A stretch of 64,000 bases of DNA. It comes from Shewanella sp. MR-4 (GTDB lineage: Bacteria; Pseudomonadota; Gammaproteobacteria; Enterobacterales; Shewanellaceae). The notes under the pieces were generated by a model, which worked only from the letters and a program-made list of their open reading frames with translations, ran no database searches and had not been told where the DNA came from. Position numbers and translations under genes: made by a program. Position 1 is the stretch's first letter, and each line of letters opens with the position of its first letter. Below, in pieces: positions 53,925 through 62,208 of this stretch. The stretch spans positions 558,001-622,000 of the forward strand of contig NC_008321.1 in assembly GCF_000014685.1 (NCBI RefSeq), in the 5' to 3' direction.

Positions 53925-54636
53925 TGTTCATCTCTTCAGGTTTGGGGCAAAACGTGACACTTATGAGCTCCGCAGTTCAATTAGGAGACATAAGTTCCAT
54001 TTAATATCGTAAACAGTTTTTAACCTGTTTCGCGGGGGCATTCTAGGGTAGGAAATAATGAATGTATATAGGCTGAAACCCAGCAAATACGCGGGTTTCG
54101 GCTGATATCGTTGAAATGAAAGAAATAAAATTGTTCAAAAAATATACTGGTTAAACCAGGCTGAATTTTGACTGTTTTTCATTCATTTAGCAGTTAGTTT
54201 ATTGTGGAAAATGTTTTTGGATACAGAAACAGCCAGTTATTAGTATGAGTCAAATAAAAATAGCAATGTCTAAATTTTGACGCTGATATTTTGTCACTTA
54301 CCAGCAATGCTCAACTTAAATCGATAAAAACGGCAAGCCTTAGTCCAGACCGAAGCCGTGATGCGACCTAGAGTCATCTTTATCCAAAGCAGAACGCTTA
54401 GTAGCAGTAAGCGTTTTATCTTTAAATTCCTGTCACGAACGCGCAATAGCCAGTTGTGGAGTCGCAAAGGATTCAATTTGTGAGTAGAGATGGATATGGG
54501 GATCTTTGAGCTTTAAGTCGGCGTCAGATTTATCTTTAGTATTCTTGCTGGCTTAGGTTTTACGCTGGATGTATTTGCGATTGTCGCTGCACTCCAATTA
54601 ATCCATGTGAATTTGATTAATATGTTATTCATCAGG
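53925..54636. other. Gene-poor 0.7-kb stretch upstream of the metalloprotease
   Basis: AT-rich non-coding DNA. The first 150 bases should contain the metalloprotease promoter. A short stem-loop (AACGCTTA 54393-54400 with TAAGCGTT 54408-54415, followed by TTATCTTT) may be a leftover terminator. Short frames near 54294-54476 have no recognisable similarity. It may be eroded former coding sequence, in keeping with the pseudogene that follows. Confidence 0.4.
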
Positions 54637-54909
54637 ATAATCAACAACAATCGTCTGCGTCGCGAGTTTTTATCGAAGAAGGCAAACCGCGGAGCTTGCT
54701 CTCTGTTCACTCTAACCGCTGTGCAGTGGGCGGCATCAGTTATGAGCTTAATGTTAGCTGTGCCGTGTGACCCTTGTAGAGAGGTTTGTCGATATCGCCG
54801 CGTTCGATAAACCCTGTGCAAAGGATGCTATCTAGCATTATTTCATCAGATGATGCCCGAGTTAGTCGAGTCTTTCCATGTGGAATCCTATCATCAATTC
54901 ATCGCCTAA
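54637..54909 (+). pseudogene. Decayed second copy of the small ABM monooxygenase
   Basis: The DNA aligns along its length with the intact gene at 47966-48292, matching roughly nine bases in ten over the last 90. Shared blocks include TGCGTCGCGAG, AGTTATGAGCTTAATGT, GAGGTTTGTCGATATCG and GAGTTAGTCGAGTCTTTCC. Several small deletions and an in-frame stop (TAG in place of CAA) destroy the frame, and the 5' third is poorly preserved. No functional protein is expected. Confidence 0.85.
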
Positions 54910-54935
54910 TTTATCTGGTTTAACAGGAGTTTGCA

Positions 54936-55823
54936 GTGTTAATTAACTATATTGAGCCAGTGTTTAGACCGCCATCAGAATGGAAGTCGTTAATACTGCA
55001 AGTGACTAACGGTTGTAGTTGGAATCAGTGCAGTTTTTGCGATATGTACACTCAGCCGCAAAAAGCCTTTAGGGCACAAAAGCTCGATAAGATTGAGCAA
55101 GATATTCTCGCGATTGCCAAAACTGGGATGCCGGTATCACGGGTGTTTTTGGCTGATGGTGATGCTATGAGCTTACCCTTTGCCCGGTTAGAGGCGATTT
55201 GTGAGCTGATCAACCGACACTTGCCGCAGGTGACACGCATCAGCAGTTATTGTTTGCCGCGCAATCTGAATAATAAAACTCCAGAGCAGCTCGCTCGGTT
55301 GCGGGAGTTAGGCCTAAGTCTGCTGTACGTTGGCTGTGAAAGTGGTGATGACGAAGTGCTGGCCAAGATCAAAAAGGGCGAAACCTTCGAGTCATCGCTG
55401 GCGGCATTACAAAAAATTCGCGCGGCTGGGATGAAGTCATCTGTGATGATCCTCAATGGCTTAGGCGGCGTGGCATTATCGCAGCAACATGCCATCAACT
55501 CGGCCAAGTTGATGAATGCTGCCCAGCCCGATTATTTATCCACATTGGTAGTCACTTTACCGCTAGGCACTGAGCGAATGGACGCTGTATTTGGCGGGCA
55601 ATTTCAGTTGCCGGATCAAATGGGCTTGTTCCAAGAAATGCAGACCTTATTGGATCATTTGGAATTAGAGCAGACGATATTTAGATCCGATCATGCCTCT
55701 AACTATCTTGTGCTAAAAGGAGTATTAGGTAAGGACAAGGCCAAATTGCTGGCACAGGTCGAGCAGGCGATTAATGCGCCGCGCAGCATTCCCTTAAGGC
55801 AGGAATGGCAGCGCGGTTTGTAA
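54936..55823 (+). CDS. Radical SAM protein of unknown function
   Basis: 295 residues. The N-terminal cluster motif is CSWNQCSFC (Cx4CxxC, one residue longer than the standard Cx3CxxC), followed by DMYTQP. This variant is known in an Elp3/YgiQ-like group. The barrel shows VFLADGDAMSL (cofactor-binding GGE-like position), ISSYCLPRNL, and LYVGCESGDDEVLAKIKKGE. It binds a [4Fe-4S] cluster and SAM; substrate unknown. The ATG follows ACAGGAGTTTGCAGTG. It is monocistronic with its own terminator. Confidence 0.88.
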   Translation: MLINYIEPVFRPPSEWKSLILQVTNGCSWNQCSFCDMYTQPQKAFRAQKLDKIEQDILAIAKTGMPVSRVFLADGDAMSLPFARLEAICELINRHLPQVTRISSYCLPRNLNNKTPEQLARLRELGLSLLYVGCESGDDEVLAKIKKGETFESSLAALQKIRAAGMKSSVMILNGLGGVALSQQHAINSAKLMNAAQPDYLSTLVVTLPLGTERMDAVFGGQFQLPDQMGLFQEMQTLLDHLELEQTIFRSDHASNYLVLKGVLGKDKAKLLAQVEQAINAPRSIPLRQEWQRGL

Positions 55824-55836
55824 TTGATCACCGAGT

Positions 55837-55868
55837 AAAAAGCCCCAGAAAGATGCCGGGGCTTTTTT
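55837..55868 (+). terminator. Terminator after the radical SAM gene
   Basis: Stem AAGCCCC/GGGGCTT with an eleven-base loop and a T6 tail, between convergent genes. Confidence 0.88.
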
Positions 55869-55890
55869 ATTGGAAACAGATTAGCAGCGC

Positions 55891-57999
55891 TTAGAAATTA
55901 TAACGCACGCTGACTTTGTAGCTGCGTGGCTCGCCAGGCATAGTCCACATCGATGAATAAGAGCTTTGATAGTAAACTTCGTCGAACAGGTTAGTGATAT
56001 TAAATTGCAGGCTAAGATCCTGATTTAACGCGTAGGTGCTAAATAGATTCACTAAGGTATATGCTGGCAGTATGTAGTTTGGATCAATGGTTTCACCTAA
56101 GCGATCGCCCACATAAAGCAATGTCGCTCCCGCGGAGGCATCGGAACCAAACAATGAAGTATCATGTTTTAGCGTGAGATGACCATTGTGTTTTGGGATG
56201 TTGATTAAACGACTGCCTTCGGGAATGCTCACGCCCCAATCTGCGTTGAGAATATCGTTAGCCGTCTTGGCATCGGTATAGGCGTAGGATAGCAACAGCT
56301 GAGTATCGGCCGTTAGGTAGGCTGCCAAATCCAGCTCAATCCCTTGGCTATCGGCTTTACCTAGTGCCGCTGAAAAACCTGAATTCACAGGGTCTGCAGT
56401 TAGCACATTACTCTTTTCGGCGCGGAAGAGGGCGATAGAGCCTGTCAGATTTTCTAACTCAAACTTAGTACCTAGCTCATAGGATTTACTCTCTTCGGGT
56501 TCGAATGCGACACCGCGATAATCAGAACCTGTGTTAGGGCGAAAACCTTCAGAGTAACTGCCATAGAGGCTTAACCAAGGTTGCCATTCGTAAACGATAC
56601 CGGCTCTTGGACTAAAGACATTTTGGGTTTGATTGGATTCTGTCTGATTTTTATGGTTTTCAATGCTTTGCTCGAAACTGTCAAAGCGGCCACCTAAGGT
56701 GAGCTTCCATTTTTCGCTGAGATCGAGTTGGTCTTGCAAATAGATCCCGTAGTTATCCTGAGTCTCTACCTGGTTGTAGAGCAGGGCGCCTTCGGGCGCA
56801 ATTTGTCCATACACTGGATTGTAAACATTGATGCTGTAAGTCGTATCGCCAGCTGCAGGGCGGAAGCGTTCCCAATATTTGTCGAAATGGAAGTGATAAC
56901 CGTCTGCGCCAATGAGAAGGTGGTGGCTAATATCACCGGTCTCGACCTTGCCGCTTAACTCAACGCGACCCGATAAGTCAGTTGAGGTGAAGTTACGGTA
57001 GTTATGTTGACGGCTTAGGGTTTCACCGTCGATGTTGAGCATTTGACGACTTTTCACCAACTCTGGATCGCTTGCGTAGCCTTCAAGTCCTGTGTCGCGG
57101 TAGCTAATACCCGATAATAAACTCCAGTTACCAAAGTCATGTTCTAAGGTAAATTGGTGGGCTAATAGACCAATTTGGGTCGCGCCATCACTGGCCTCAC
57201 CTAGATATCTATCAATGGGTAAGGCTTTAATGTCGCCGTCGATAGCCACAATGCCACGGTCGAAGGGGACTTTTTGGTTTGTATATTCCAGTTCATAGCT
57301 TAGACGCGTGGTATCACTAGCTACCCAAAGCAAAGAAGGGGTTAAAATCCTTTTTTCCGAATTAACGGGATTGCGGAAACTGCCCTTGTCTTCAATCGCA
57401 CCGTTAACCCTAAAGGCTAAATCGTCGGTAATGGCGTTAGTATAATCCCCCTCAAGACGGTAATTATCCCAGCGACCGGCACTGGCTTGCAGATAGCCTT
57501 CTTGGAAGAATTTAGGTTTTTTGGTGATGATGTTAATGGTGCCGCCGGGTTCTGCGCGGCCATAAAGAGCAGAACCTGGGCCTTTCATTATCTCGATACT
57601 TTCTACGTTCGCAGTATCACGGGTACCACCAAAACCACGTCCCGCATCATAACCATTAACTAGATAACCCGAGGGGACGTTTTCATCGCCCACAAAGCCG
57701 CGCACGGCGAAACTGTCCCACATACCACCAAAATTATTTTGGCGATTGACTGAGCTCGATAAATCCAGTGCATCCATCAGCGTCGATATACCCGCATCGC
57801 TAATTTGCTCCATCGACAGGCTTTCTACCGCCTGTGGCTGAGCTTTCAGTGGCACATCCCCTCGAAATGGTTGGCGAATACCTTTGACTTCGAGGTGTTC
57901 GATATTGGGCGTGGACTCTTCGGCATAAACTGTTTGAGTAAACACGCTTAAGATGGCGATTTGAATAAGGGATACACGAAAAATGTCTTTAGTAGACAT
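55891..57999 (-). CDS. TonB-dependent ferric siderophore receptor
   Basis: 702 residues. A signal peptide (ending TVYAEES) is followed by a TonB-box-like EHLEVKG near residue 33. The plug (about 50-160) includes FAVRGF, PSGYLVNGYDAGRGFGG and IEIMKGPGSALYGRAEPGGTINIITKKP. A 22-strand barrel follows, ending in a terminal aromatic (SVRYNF). It matches FhuA/FpvA-type siderophore receptors (TIGR01783-like). The ligand is unknown. A Fur box lies upstream, so iron starvation should induce it. Confidence 0.95.
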   Translation of the reverse strand: MSTKDIFRVSLIQIAILSVFTQTVYAEESTPNIEHLEVKGIRQPFRGDVPLKAQPQAVESLSMEQISDAGISTLMDALDLSSSVNRQNNFGGMWDSFAVRGFVGDENVPSGYLVNGYDAGRGFGGTRDTANVESIEIMKGPGSALYGRAEPGGTINIITKKPKFFQEGYLQASAGRWDNYRLEGDYTNAITDDLAFRVNGAIEDKGSFRNPVNSEKRILTPSLLWVASDTTRLSYELEYTNQKVPFDRGIVAIDGDIKALPIDRYLGEASDGATQIGLLAHQFTLEHDFGNWSLLSGISYRDTGLEGYASDPELVKSRQMLNIDGETLSRQHNYRNFTSTDLSGRVELSGKVETGDISHHLLIGADGYHFHFDKYWERFRPAAGDTTYSINVYNPVYGQIAPEGALLYNQVETQDNYGIYLQDQLDLSEKWKLTLGGRFDSFEQSIENHKNQTESNQTQNVFSPRAGIVYEWQPWLSLYGSYSEGFRPNTGSDYRGVAFEPEESKSYELGTKFELENLTGSIALFRAEKSNVLTADPVNSGFSAALGKADSQGIELDLAAYLTADTQLLLSYAYTDAKTANDILNADWGVSIPEGSRLINIPKHNGHLTLKHDTSLFGSDASAGATLLYVGDRLGETIDPNYILPAYTLVNLFSTYALNQDLSLQFNITNLFDEVYYQSSYSSMWTMPGEPRSYKVSVRYNF

Positions 58000-58128
58000 A
58001 TGGATAGGCTCCGGATTATGGCAATTATCTGTTGCTTTTATGATTGCTTAGCTTTGGCTTGATGATGTGGTAGAGGAGAGAAAACAACATACAGCACCAA
58101 AACTTTTAACTTAGTACGGATTTTAATG

Positions 58129-58147
58129 TAAATAATTATCATTTGCA
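58129..58147 (-). promoter_or_regulatory. Fur box of the TonB receptor
   Basis: On the minus strand it reads GCAAATGATAATTATTTAC, close to the 19-bp Fur consensus (GATAATGATAATCATTATC). It lies about 130 bases upstream of the receptor start. The rest of the 58000-58318 gap holds both divergent promoters and no gene. Confidence 0.75.
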
Positions 58148-58254
58148 ACCAGTGGTTTTCATATCGATTTGGCTGATGTGATCTGGTTCAAACAACATCT
58201 TTCTTAAATTTAAATGGGTTATATACAGAGTTTATTTTGATGATAGCGACTAGA

Positions 58255-58276
58255 TATATATGTTTTTTCATATATA
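58255..58276. promoter_or_regulatory. Probable ArsR operator
   Basis: A perfect inverted repeat TATATATG-TTTTTT-CATATATA lies 42 bases upstream of arsR. Dyads with an ATG/CAT core separated by a few bases fit ArsR/SmtB operators. Binding is inferred from position. Confidence 0.6.
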
Positions 58277-58318
58277 CTTTTATTCATATGTGTGTTGGAT
58301 TTGTATAGGGGCTATTTC

Positions 58319-58663
58319 ATGCAAGCCGTCGCCTTTTTTAAGGCCCTTGCCGATGAGACTCGGCTGAAATGTGTACTGCTCATCCAGCGAGAAGGGGAGT
58401 TGTGCGTATGTGAATTAATGGCTGCGCTGTCGGAGATCCAGCCTAAGATCTCTCGGCATTTGGCGCAGTTAAAAAAAGCAGGGATCTTAGTCGATAGGCG
58501 TCAGGGGCAATGGGTGTTTTATCAAATTAATCCTGAGCTTAGTGCTTGGTGTCAGCAAGTATTAGCGCAAAGTTGTGAGGCTAATAGTCCGTTTTTAGCC
58601 GAGAGTATGCAGAACCTGTGCAGCATGGGTGCTCGTCCCGAACGCGCTAAAGCCTGTTGTTGA
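58319..58663 (+). CDS. arsR: ArsR-family arsenic-responsive repressor
   Basis: 114 residues from the ATG at 58319 (MQAVAFFKALADETRLKCVLLI). A winged HTH with the As(III)-binding ELCVCEL motif, Cys at the two CxC positions. A C-terminal tail ends ACC, another possible thiol ligand, plus CEAN and CSMG cysteines. It represses the downstream operon until As(III) binds. An in-frame upstream start at 58292 was rejected because 58319 is where family homology begins. Confidence 0.93.
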   Translation: MQAVAFFKALADETRLKCVLLIQREGELCVCELMAALSEIQPKISRHLAQLKKAGILVDRRQGQWVFYQINPELSAWCQQVLAQSCEANSPFLAESMQNLCSMGARPERAKACC

Positions 58664-58698
58664 ATTGAAAAGAATGCATTTTGTGAGTCGAGGTTGTT

Positions 58699-59718
58699 AT
58701 GGGGATCTTTGAACGTTATTTAAGTCTCTGGGTTGGCTTGAGTATTCTTGCAGGGGTCGCGCTTGGAAACCTGGCGCCGGGTGTATTTGCCGCTGTGGCT
58801 GCCATCGAATTTGCCCATGTTAACTTAGTCATCGCCCTGTTTATCTGGGTAATGATTTACCCCATGATGGTGCAAATTGATTTTTCTGCGGTGAAAGATG
58901 TTGGGAAGACACCGAAAGGATTGGTGTTAACGCTCATCATTAACTGGTTAGTTAAACCTTTCACTATGGCATTGCTGGGGGGGCTATTTTTTAAGTTGCT
59001 ATTTGCCGACTGGGTTGACCCTCAAAGCGCCAGTGAATATATCGCGGGGATGATTCTGCTCGGAGTGGCGCCTTGTACCGCCATGGTGTTTGTTTGGAGC
59101 CAACTGACGAAGGGCGATCCTAACTACACTTTAGTGCAAGTCTCTGTTAACGATATCATTATGGTGTTTTTGTTTGCGCCGCTCTGCGCGTTGTTGCTGG
59201 GAGTGAGTGATATTCAAGTGCCGTGGGAAACCCTGCTGCTTTCAGTGGTGTTGTATGTCTTATTGCCCTTAGTCGCAGGCGTGTTAACTCGAAAGCGCCT
59301 CGAGGCAAGCCATGGTGCCAGCGCGGTGCCGCAGCTATTGGCTAAACTCAAACCTTGGTCTGTGATAGGGCTACTCGCGACGGTTGTGCTGTTATTTGGT
59401 TTTCAGGCCAAGACTATAGTGACACAGCCACAAAATATTCTACTCATAGCTATTCCTTTGATTATTCAGACCTATGGCATTTTTATCTTGACCTACTGGT
59501 TGGCGCTAAAGCTCAAACTGACCCATGCCATTGCCGCGCCCGCGAGCATGATAGGTTCTTCTAACTTCTTTGAATTAGCCGTGGCGGTTGCGATCTCTCT
59601 CTTTGGTCTGCACTCGGGAGCTGCCTTAGCGACAGTGGTAGGGGTATTGGTCGAGGTGCCTGTGATGTTATCGCTGGTGTACTTTGCTAATCACACGCGG
59701 CACTGGTTTCAATATTGA
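58699..59718 (+). CDS. ACR3-family arsenite efflux permease
   Basis: 339 residues with ten predicted helices and the family motif GVAPCTAMVFVWSQLTKGDPNYTLVQVSVNDI (conserved Cys about 133). It extrudes As(OH)3/arsenite, usually proton-coupled. It follows arsR by 35 bases. Confidence 0.94.
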   Translation: MGIFERYLSLWVGLSILAGVALGNLAPGVFAAVAAIEFAHVNLVIALFIWVMIYPMMVQIDFSAVKDVGKTPKGLVLTLIINWLVKPFTMALLGGLFFKLLFADWVDPQSASEYIAGMILLGVAPCTAMVFVWSQLTKGDPNYTLVQVSVNDIIMVFLFAPLCALLLGVSDIQVPWETLLLSVVLYVLLPLVAGVLTRKRLEASHGASAVPQLLAKLKPWSVIGLLATVVLLFGFQAKTIVTQPQNILLIAIPLIIQTYGIFILTYWLALKLKLTHAIAAPASMIGSSNFFELAVAVAISLFGLHSGAALATVVGVLVEVPVMLSLVYFANHTRHWFQY

Positions 59719-59759
59719 GGCATCGAAACACGTAGGTCGGCATTGCATTAAGGAGCAAT

Positions 59760-60755
59760 ATGTTCCAAATATTTACTGATTTGGCGACTTGGCTAGTGTA
59801 CGGCGTGTTTGGCTTAGAGGCGGGTTCGGCCTTGGGCGGCGCTGTGCATTTTTTTGTTGAAGATGTCAGTAAAATTTTTATATTGCTGGTGGTGATGATT
59901 TATCTCATCGCCTTGCTGCGGGCGTCCTTAGATGTTGAGCGAGTCCGTGACTATTTAACGGGCAAGAATAAAGGCGTGGGATATTTTCTGGGGTCGATAT
60001 TTGGTGCCATCACACCTTTTTGCTCATGCTCGAGCATCCCAGTCTTTTTAGGCTTTACTTCGGCTGGGATCCCCCTTGGGATCACTATGGCCTTCCTGAT
60101 CACTTCTCCTTTGATCAACGAGGTCGCCGTCCTGCTGCTGATGAGTTTACTCGGCTGGAAATTTACCTTGCTATATGTGGCTGTGGGGATGACAGTAGGT
60201 ATGCTCGGCGGACTATTGCTCGATGCGATTAAGGCCGAGCGTTGGTTACAATCCTTCGCCGCCGAAGCCCTAGTTCGTGGACGCCAAATGGCGGCGTCGA
60301 ATGCTGTTCCTACGACTCAGCGGGTCCTATCTTTTACCGAGCGGCATCAATTTGCGAAAGCTGAGGCGCTTGAGATTTTTGGCCGTGTTTGGAAGTGGGT
60401 CATTATCGGTGTGGGTCTTGGCGCTGCCTTACACGGTTTTGTACCAGAGGGATGGGTTGAAACCCATTTAGGTCAAGGTCAATGGTGGTCTGTGCCTGCG
60501 GCCGTGTTAGTCGGTATTCCTCTGTATTCGAACGCGACTGGCATTATTCCTGTGATGGAGAGTTTACTGGCGAACGGCTTGCCTATTGGTACTACGCTGG
60601 CTTTCTGTATGAGTACAGTGGCGGCCAGTTTTCCCGAATTTATTTTACTCAAACAAGTCATGCAGTGGCGCCTGTTGGCGGTGCTGTTGGTTGTGCTATT
60701 GACGGCATTTACGTTAGTAGGTTGGATTTTTAATTTTGCAGCACCGTATCTTTAA
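59760..60755 (+). CDS. Permease of the ArsP/YraQ (DUF318) family
   Basis: 331 residues and multi-pass. The hallmark FGAITPFCSCSSIPVFLGFTSAGIPLG, with its CSCSS cysteines, and the second half PLYSNATGIIPVMESLLANGLPIGTTLAF are present. Relatives include ArsP, which exports trivalent organoarsenicals, and SO_0444-type permeases linked with arsenic resistance. The exact substrate cannot be read. It is paired with the thioredoxin-like gene 9 bases downstream, a recurrent linkage. Confidence 0.88.
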   Translation: MFQIFTDLATWLVYGVFGLEAGSALGGAVHFFVEDVSKIFILLVVMIYLIALLRASLDVERVRDYLTGKNKGVGYFLGSIFGAITPFCSCSSIPVFLGFTSAGIPLGITMAFLITSPLINEVAVLLLMSLLGWKFTLLYVAVGMTVGMLGGLLLDAIKAERWLQSFAAEALVRGRQMAASNAVPTTQRVLSFTERHQFAKAEALEIFGRVWKWVIIGVGLGAALHGFVPEGWVETHLGQGQWWSVPAAVLVGIPLYSNATGIIPVMESLLANGLPIGTTLAFCMSTVAASFPEFILLKQVMQWRLLAVLLVVLLTAFTLVGWIFNFAAPYL

Positions 60756-60764
60756 GGAAATAAC

Positions 60765-61001
60765 ATGAAACAAGTCAAAGTATTAGGTAGTGGTTGCGCT
60801 AAATGTAGTAAGACCGCCGAAATGATTGCGGACATATCAGAAGAAATGGGCATAGATGTGATTGTGAAAAAGGACACAGATCCGCAAACCCTATTGAAAT
60901 TTAACGTAATGAAAACCCCAGCGGTTGTGATCGATGGCGAGTTAATCCACAGCGGCTCAGTTCCAACCCGTGACGAAATCGAAACCTGGTTAAAGGACTA
61001 A
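60765..61001 (+). CDS. Small thioredoxin-like redox-disulfide protein (MTH895/TM0996 type)
   Basis: 78 residues. A glutaredoxin/thioredoxin fold with active site GSGCAKC near residues 8-14 and the cis-Pro in MKTPAVVIDGE. It has no signal sequence, so it is cytoplasmic. It may reduce or relay metalloid species for the upstream permease; that role is inferred from linkage only. It is followed by a hairpin CAAGGC/GCCTTG at 61021-61041 before the GAPDH gene. Confidence 0.85.
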   Translation: MKQVKVLGSGCAKCSKTAEMIADISEEMGIDVIVKKDTDPQTLLKFNVMKTPAVVIDGELIHSGSVPTRDEIETWLKD

Positions 61002-61020
61002 GTTGTTACCCTTGGTTAAT

Positions 61021-61041
61021 CAAGGCTTGCTATTAGCCTTG
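61021..61041 (+). other. Small stem-loop in the ars operon gap
   Basis: CAAGGC/GCCTTG with a nine-base loop, without a U-tract, in the 184-base gap between the thioredoxin-like and GAPDH genes. It may separate two expression blocks. Confidence 0.4.
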
Positions 61042-61185
61042 CCATAATCGTTAACAAGGCGCGCCATTGTCATCCTAAATGTTTGGCAATGGTGGTGTTA
61101 CCGCTTAAGTAACCTATTAGTAGTATTCAGAAAATATAATAATTAGCGACATTAAAATTTTAAATTAACTTATTGGAATATCAGC

Positions 61186-62199
61186 ATGGCAATCAAAATT
61201 GGCATTAATGGTTTCGGGCGTATGGGGCGTTTAGCCCTGCGTGCGGCGTGGGAATGGGATGATGTTGAGTTTGTGCAGATTAATGATCCTGCTGGGGATG
61301 CGGCTACCTTGGCCCATTTGCTTGAGTTCGATTCAGTCCATGGTCGCTGGCGTTATCCGGTAACGGCGAGTCACGATGGCATTCAAATTCAAGATAAAAC
61401 CATTCACACTACAGGCAATAAAACGATTGCTGAGACCGATTGGTCGGGATGCGATGTGGTGATTGAAGCCTCCGGCGTGATGAAAACCAAAGCCTTGCTA
61501 CAAGCCTATTTAGATCAAGGCGTTAAGCGGGTGGTTGTGACCGCACCTGTGAAAGAAGAGGGGGTGTTAAATGTGGTGATGGGCGTGAACCATCAGCTAT
61601 ACGATCCTACTATCCACCCAATCGTCACTGCCGCATCTTGTACTACCAACTGCCTTGCGCCTGTGGTGAAAGTGATCCATGAGCAGATCGGCATTAGGCA
61701 TGGTTCCATGACGACCATCCACGATATTACCAATACCCAGACGATTCTCGATGCGCCCCATAAGGATTTACGCCGTGCCCGCGCCTGTGGTTTGAGTTTA
61801 ATCCCCACCACCACCGGCAGTGCGACGGCAATTACCCATATTTTCCCAGAGCTTAAGGGCAAGTTGAATGGCCATGCCGTACGGGTGCCGCTCGCTAATG
61901 CGTCCCTTACCGACTGTGTATTTGAGCTTGAGCGCAGAGTGACTGAAGCAGAAGTGAATGCGTTGCTACAAAGCGCCGCCGAAGGTGAGCTTAAGGGTAT
62001 TTTAGGTTATGAGGAGCGGCCGTTAGTGTCGGTTGATTATAAAACCGATCCCCGTTCGAGCATTGTCGATGCGCTTTCGACCATGGTGGTGAATGGGACT
62101 CAGCTAAAACTCTACGTGTGGTACGACAATGAGTGGGGATATGCCAACCGTACGGCAGAGCTCGCCCGTTTAGTCGGCCAGCTTGATATGCCGCGTTAG
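61186..62199 (+). CDS. ArsJ-associated glyceraldehyde-3-phosphate dehydrogenase
   Basis: 337 residues, full-length GAPDH. NAD site INGFGRMGRL, catalytic C152 in AASCTTNCLAP, and the late YDNEWGYANRTAEL motif. In the ArsJ pathway, this dedicated GAPDH uses arsenate in place of phosphate to form unstable 1-arseno-3-phosphoglycerate, which ArsJ exports. It is 9 bases upstream of arsJ, so they are translationally coupled. Housekeeping GAPDH is expected elsewhere. Confidence 0.9.
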   Translation: MAIKIGINGFGRMGRLALRAAWEWDDVEFVQINDPAGDAATLAHLLEFDSVHGRWRYPVTASHDGIQIQDKTIHTTGNKTIAETDWSGCDVVIEASGVMKTKALLQAYLDQGVKRVVVTAPVKEEGVLNVVMGVNHQLYDPTIHPIVTAASCTTNCLAPVVKVIHEQIGIRHGSMTTIHDITNTQTILDAPHKDLRRARACGLSLIPTTTGSATAITHIFPELKGKLNGHAVRVPLANASLTDCVFELERRVTEAEVNALLQSAAEGELKGILGYEERPLVSVDYKTDPRSSIVDALSTMVVNGTQLKLYVWYDNEWGYANRTAELARLVGQLDMPR

Positions 62200-62208
62200 G
62201 AGACCATA

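Noticed and set aside
53930..53960. Sigma-54 promoter for the metalloprotease (minus strand TGTCACGTTTTGC)
   Set aside because: Spacing between the two elements is two bases too short and the -24 GG is missing.
54294..54476. 60-residue minus-strand frame
   Set aside because: No start context or homology features; in an eroded intergenic stretch.
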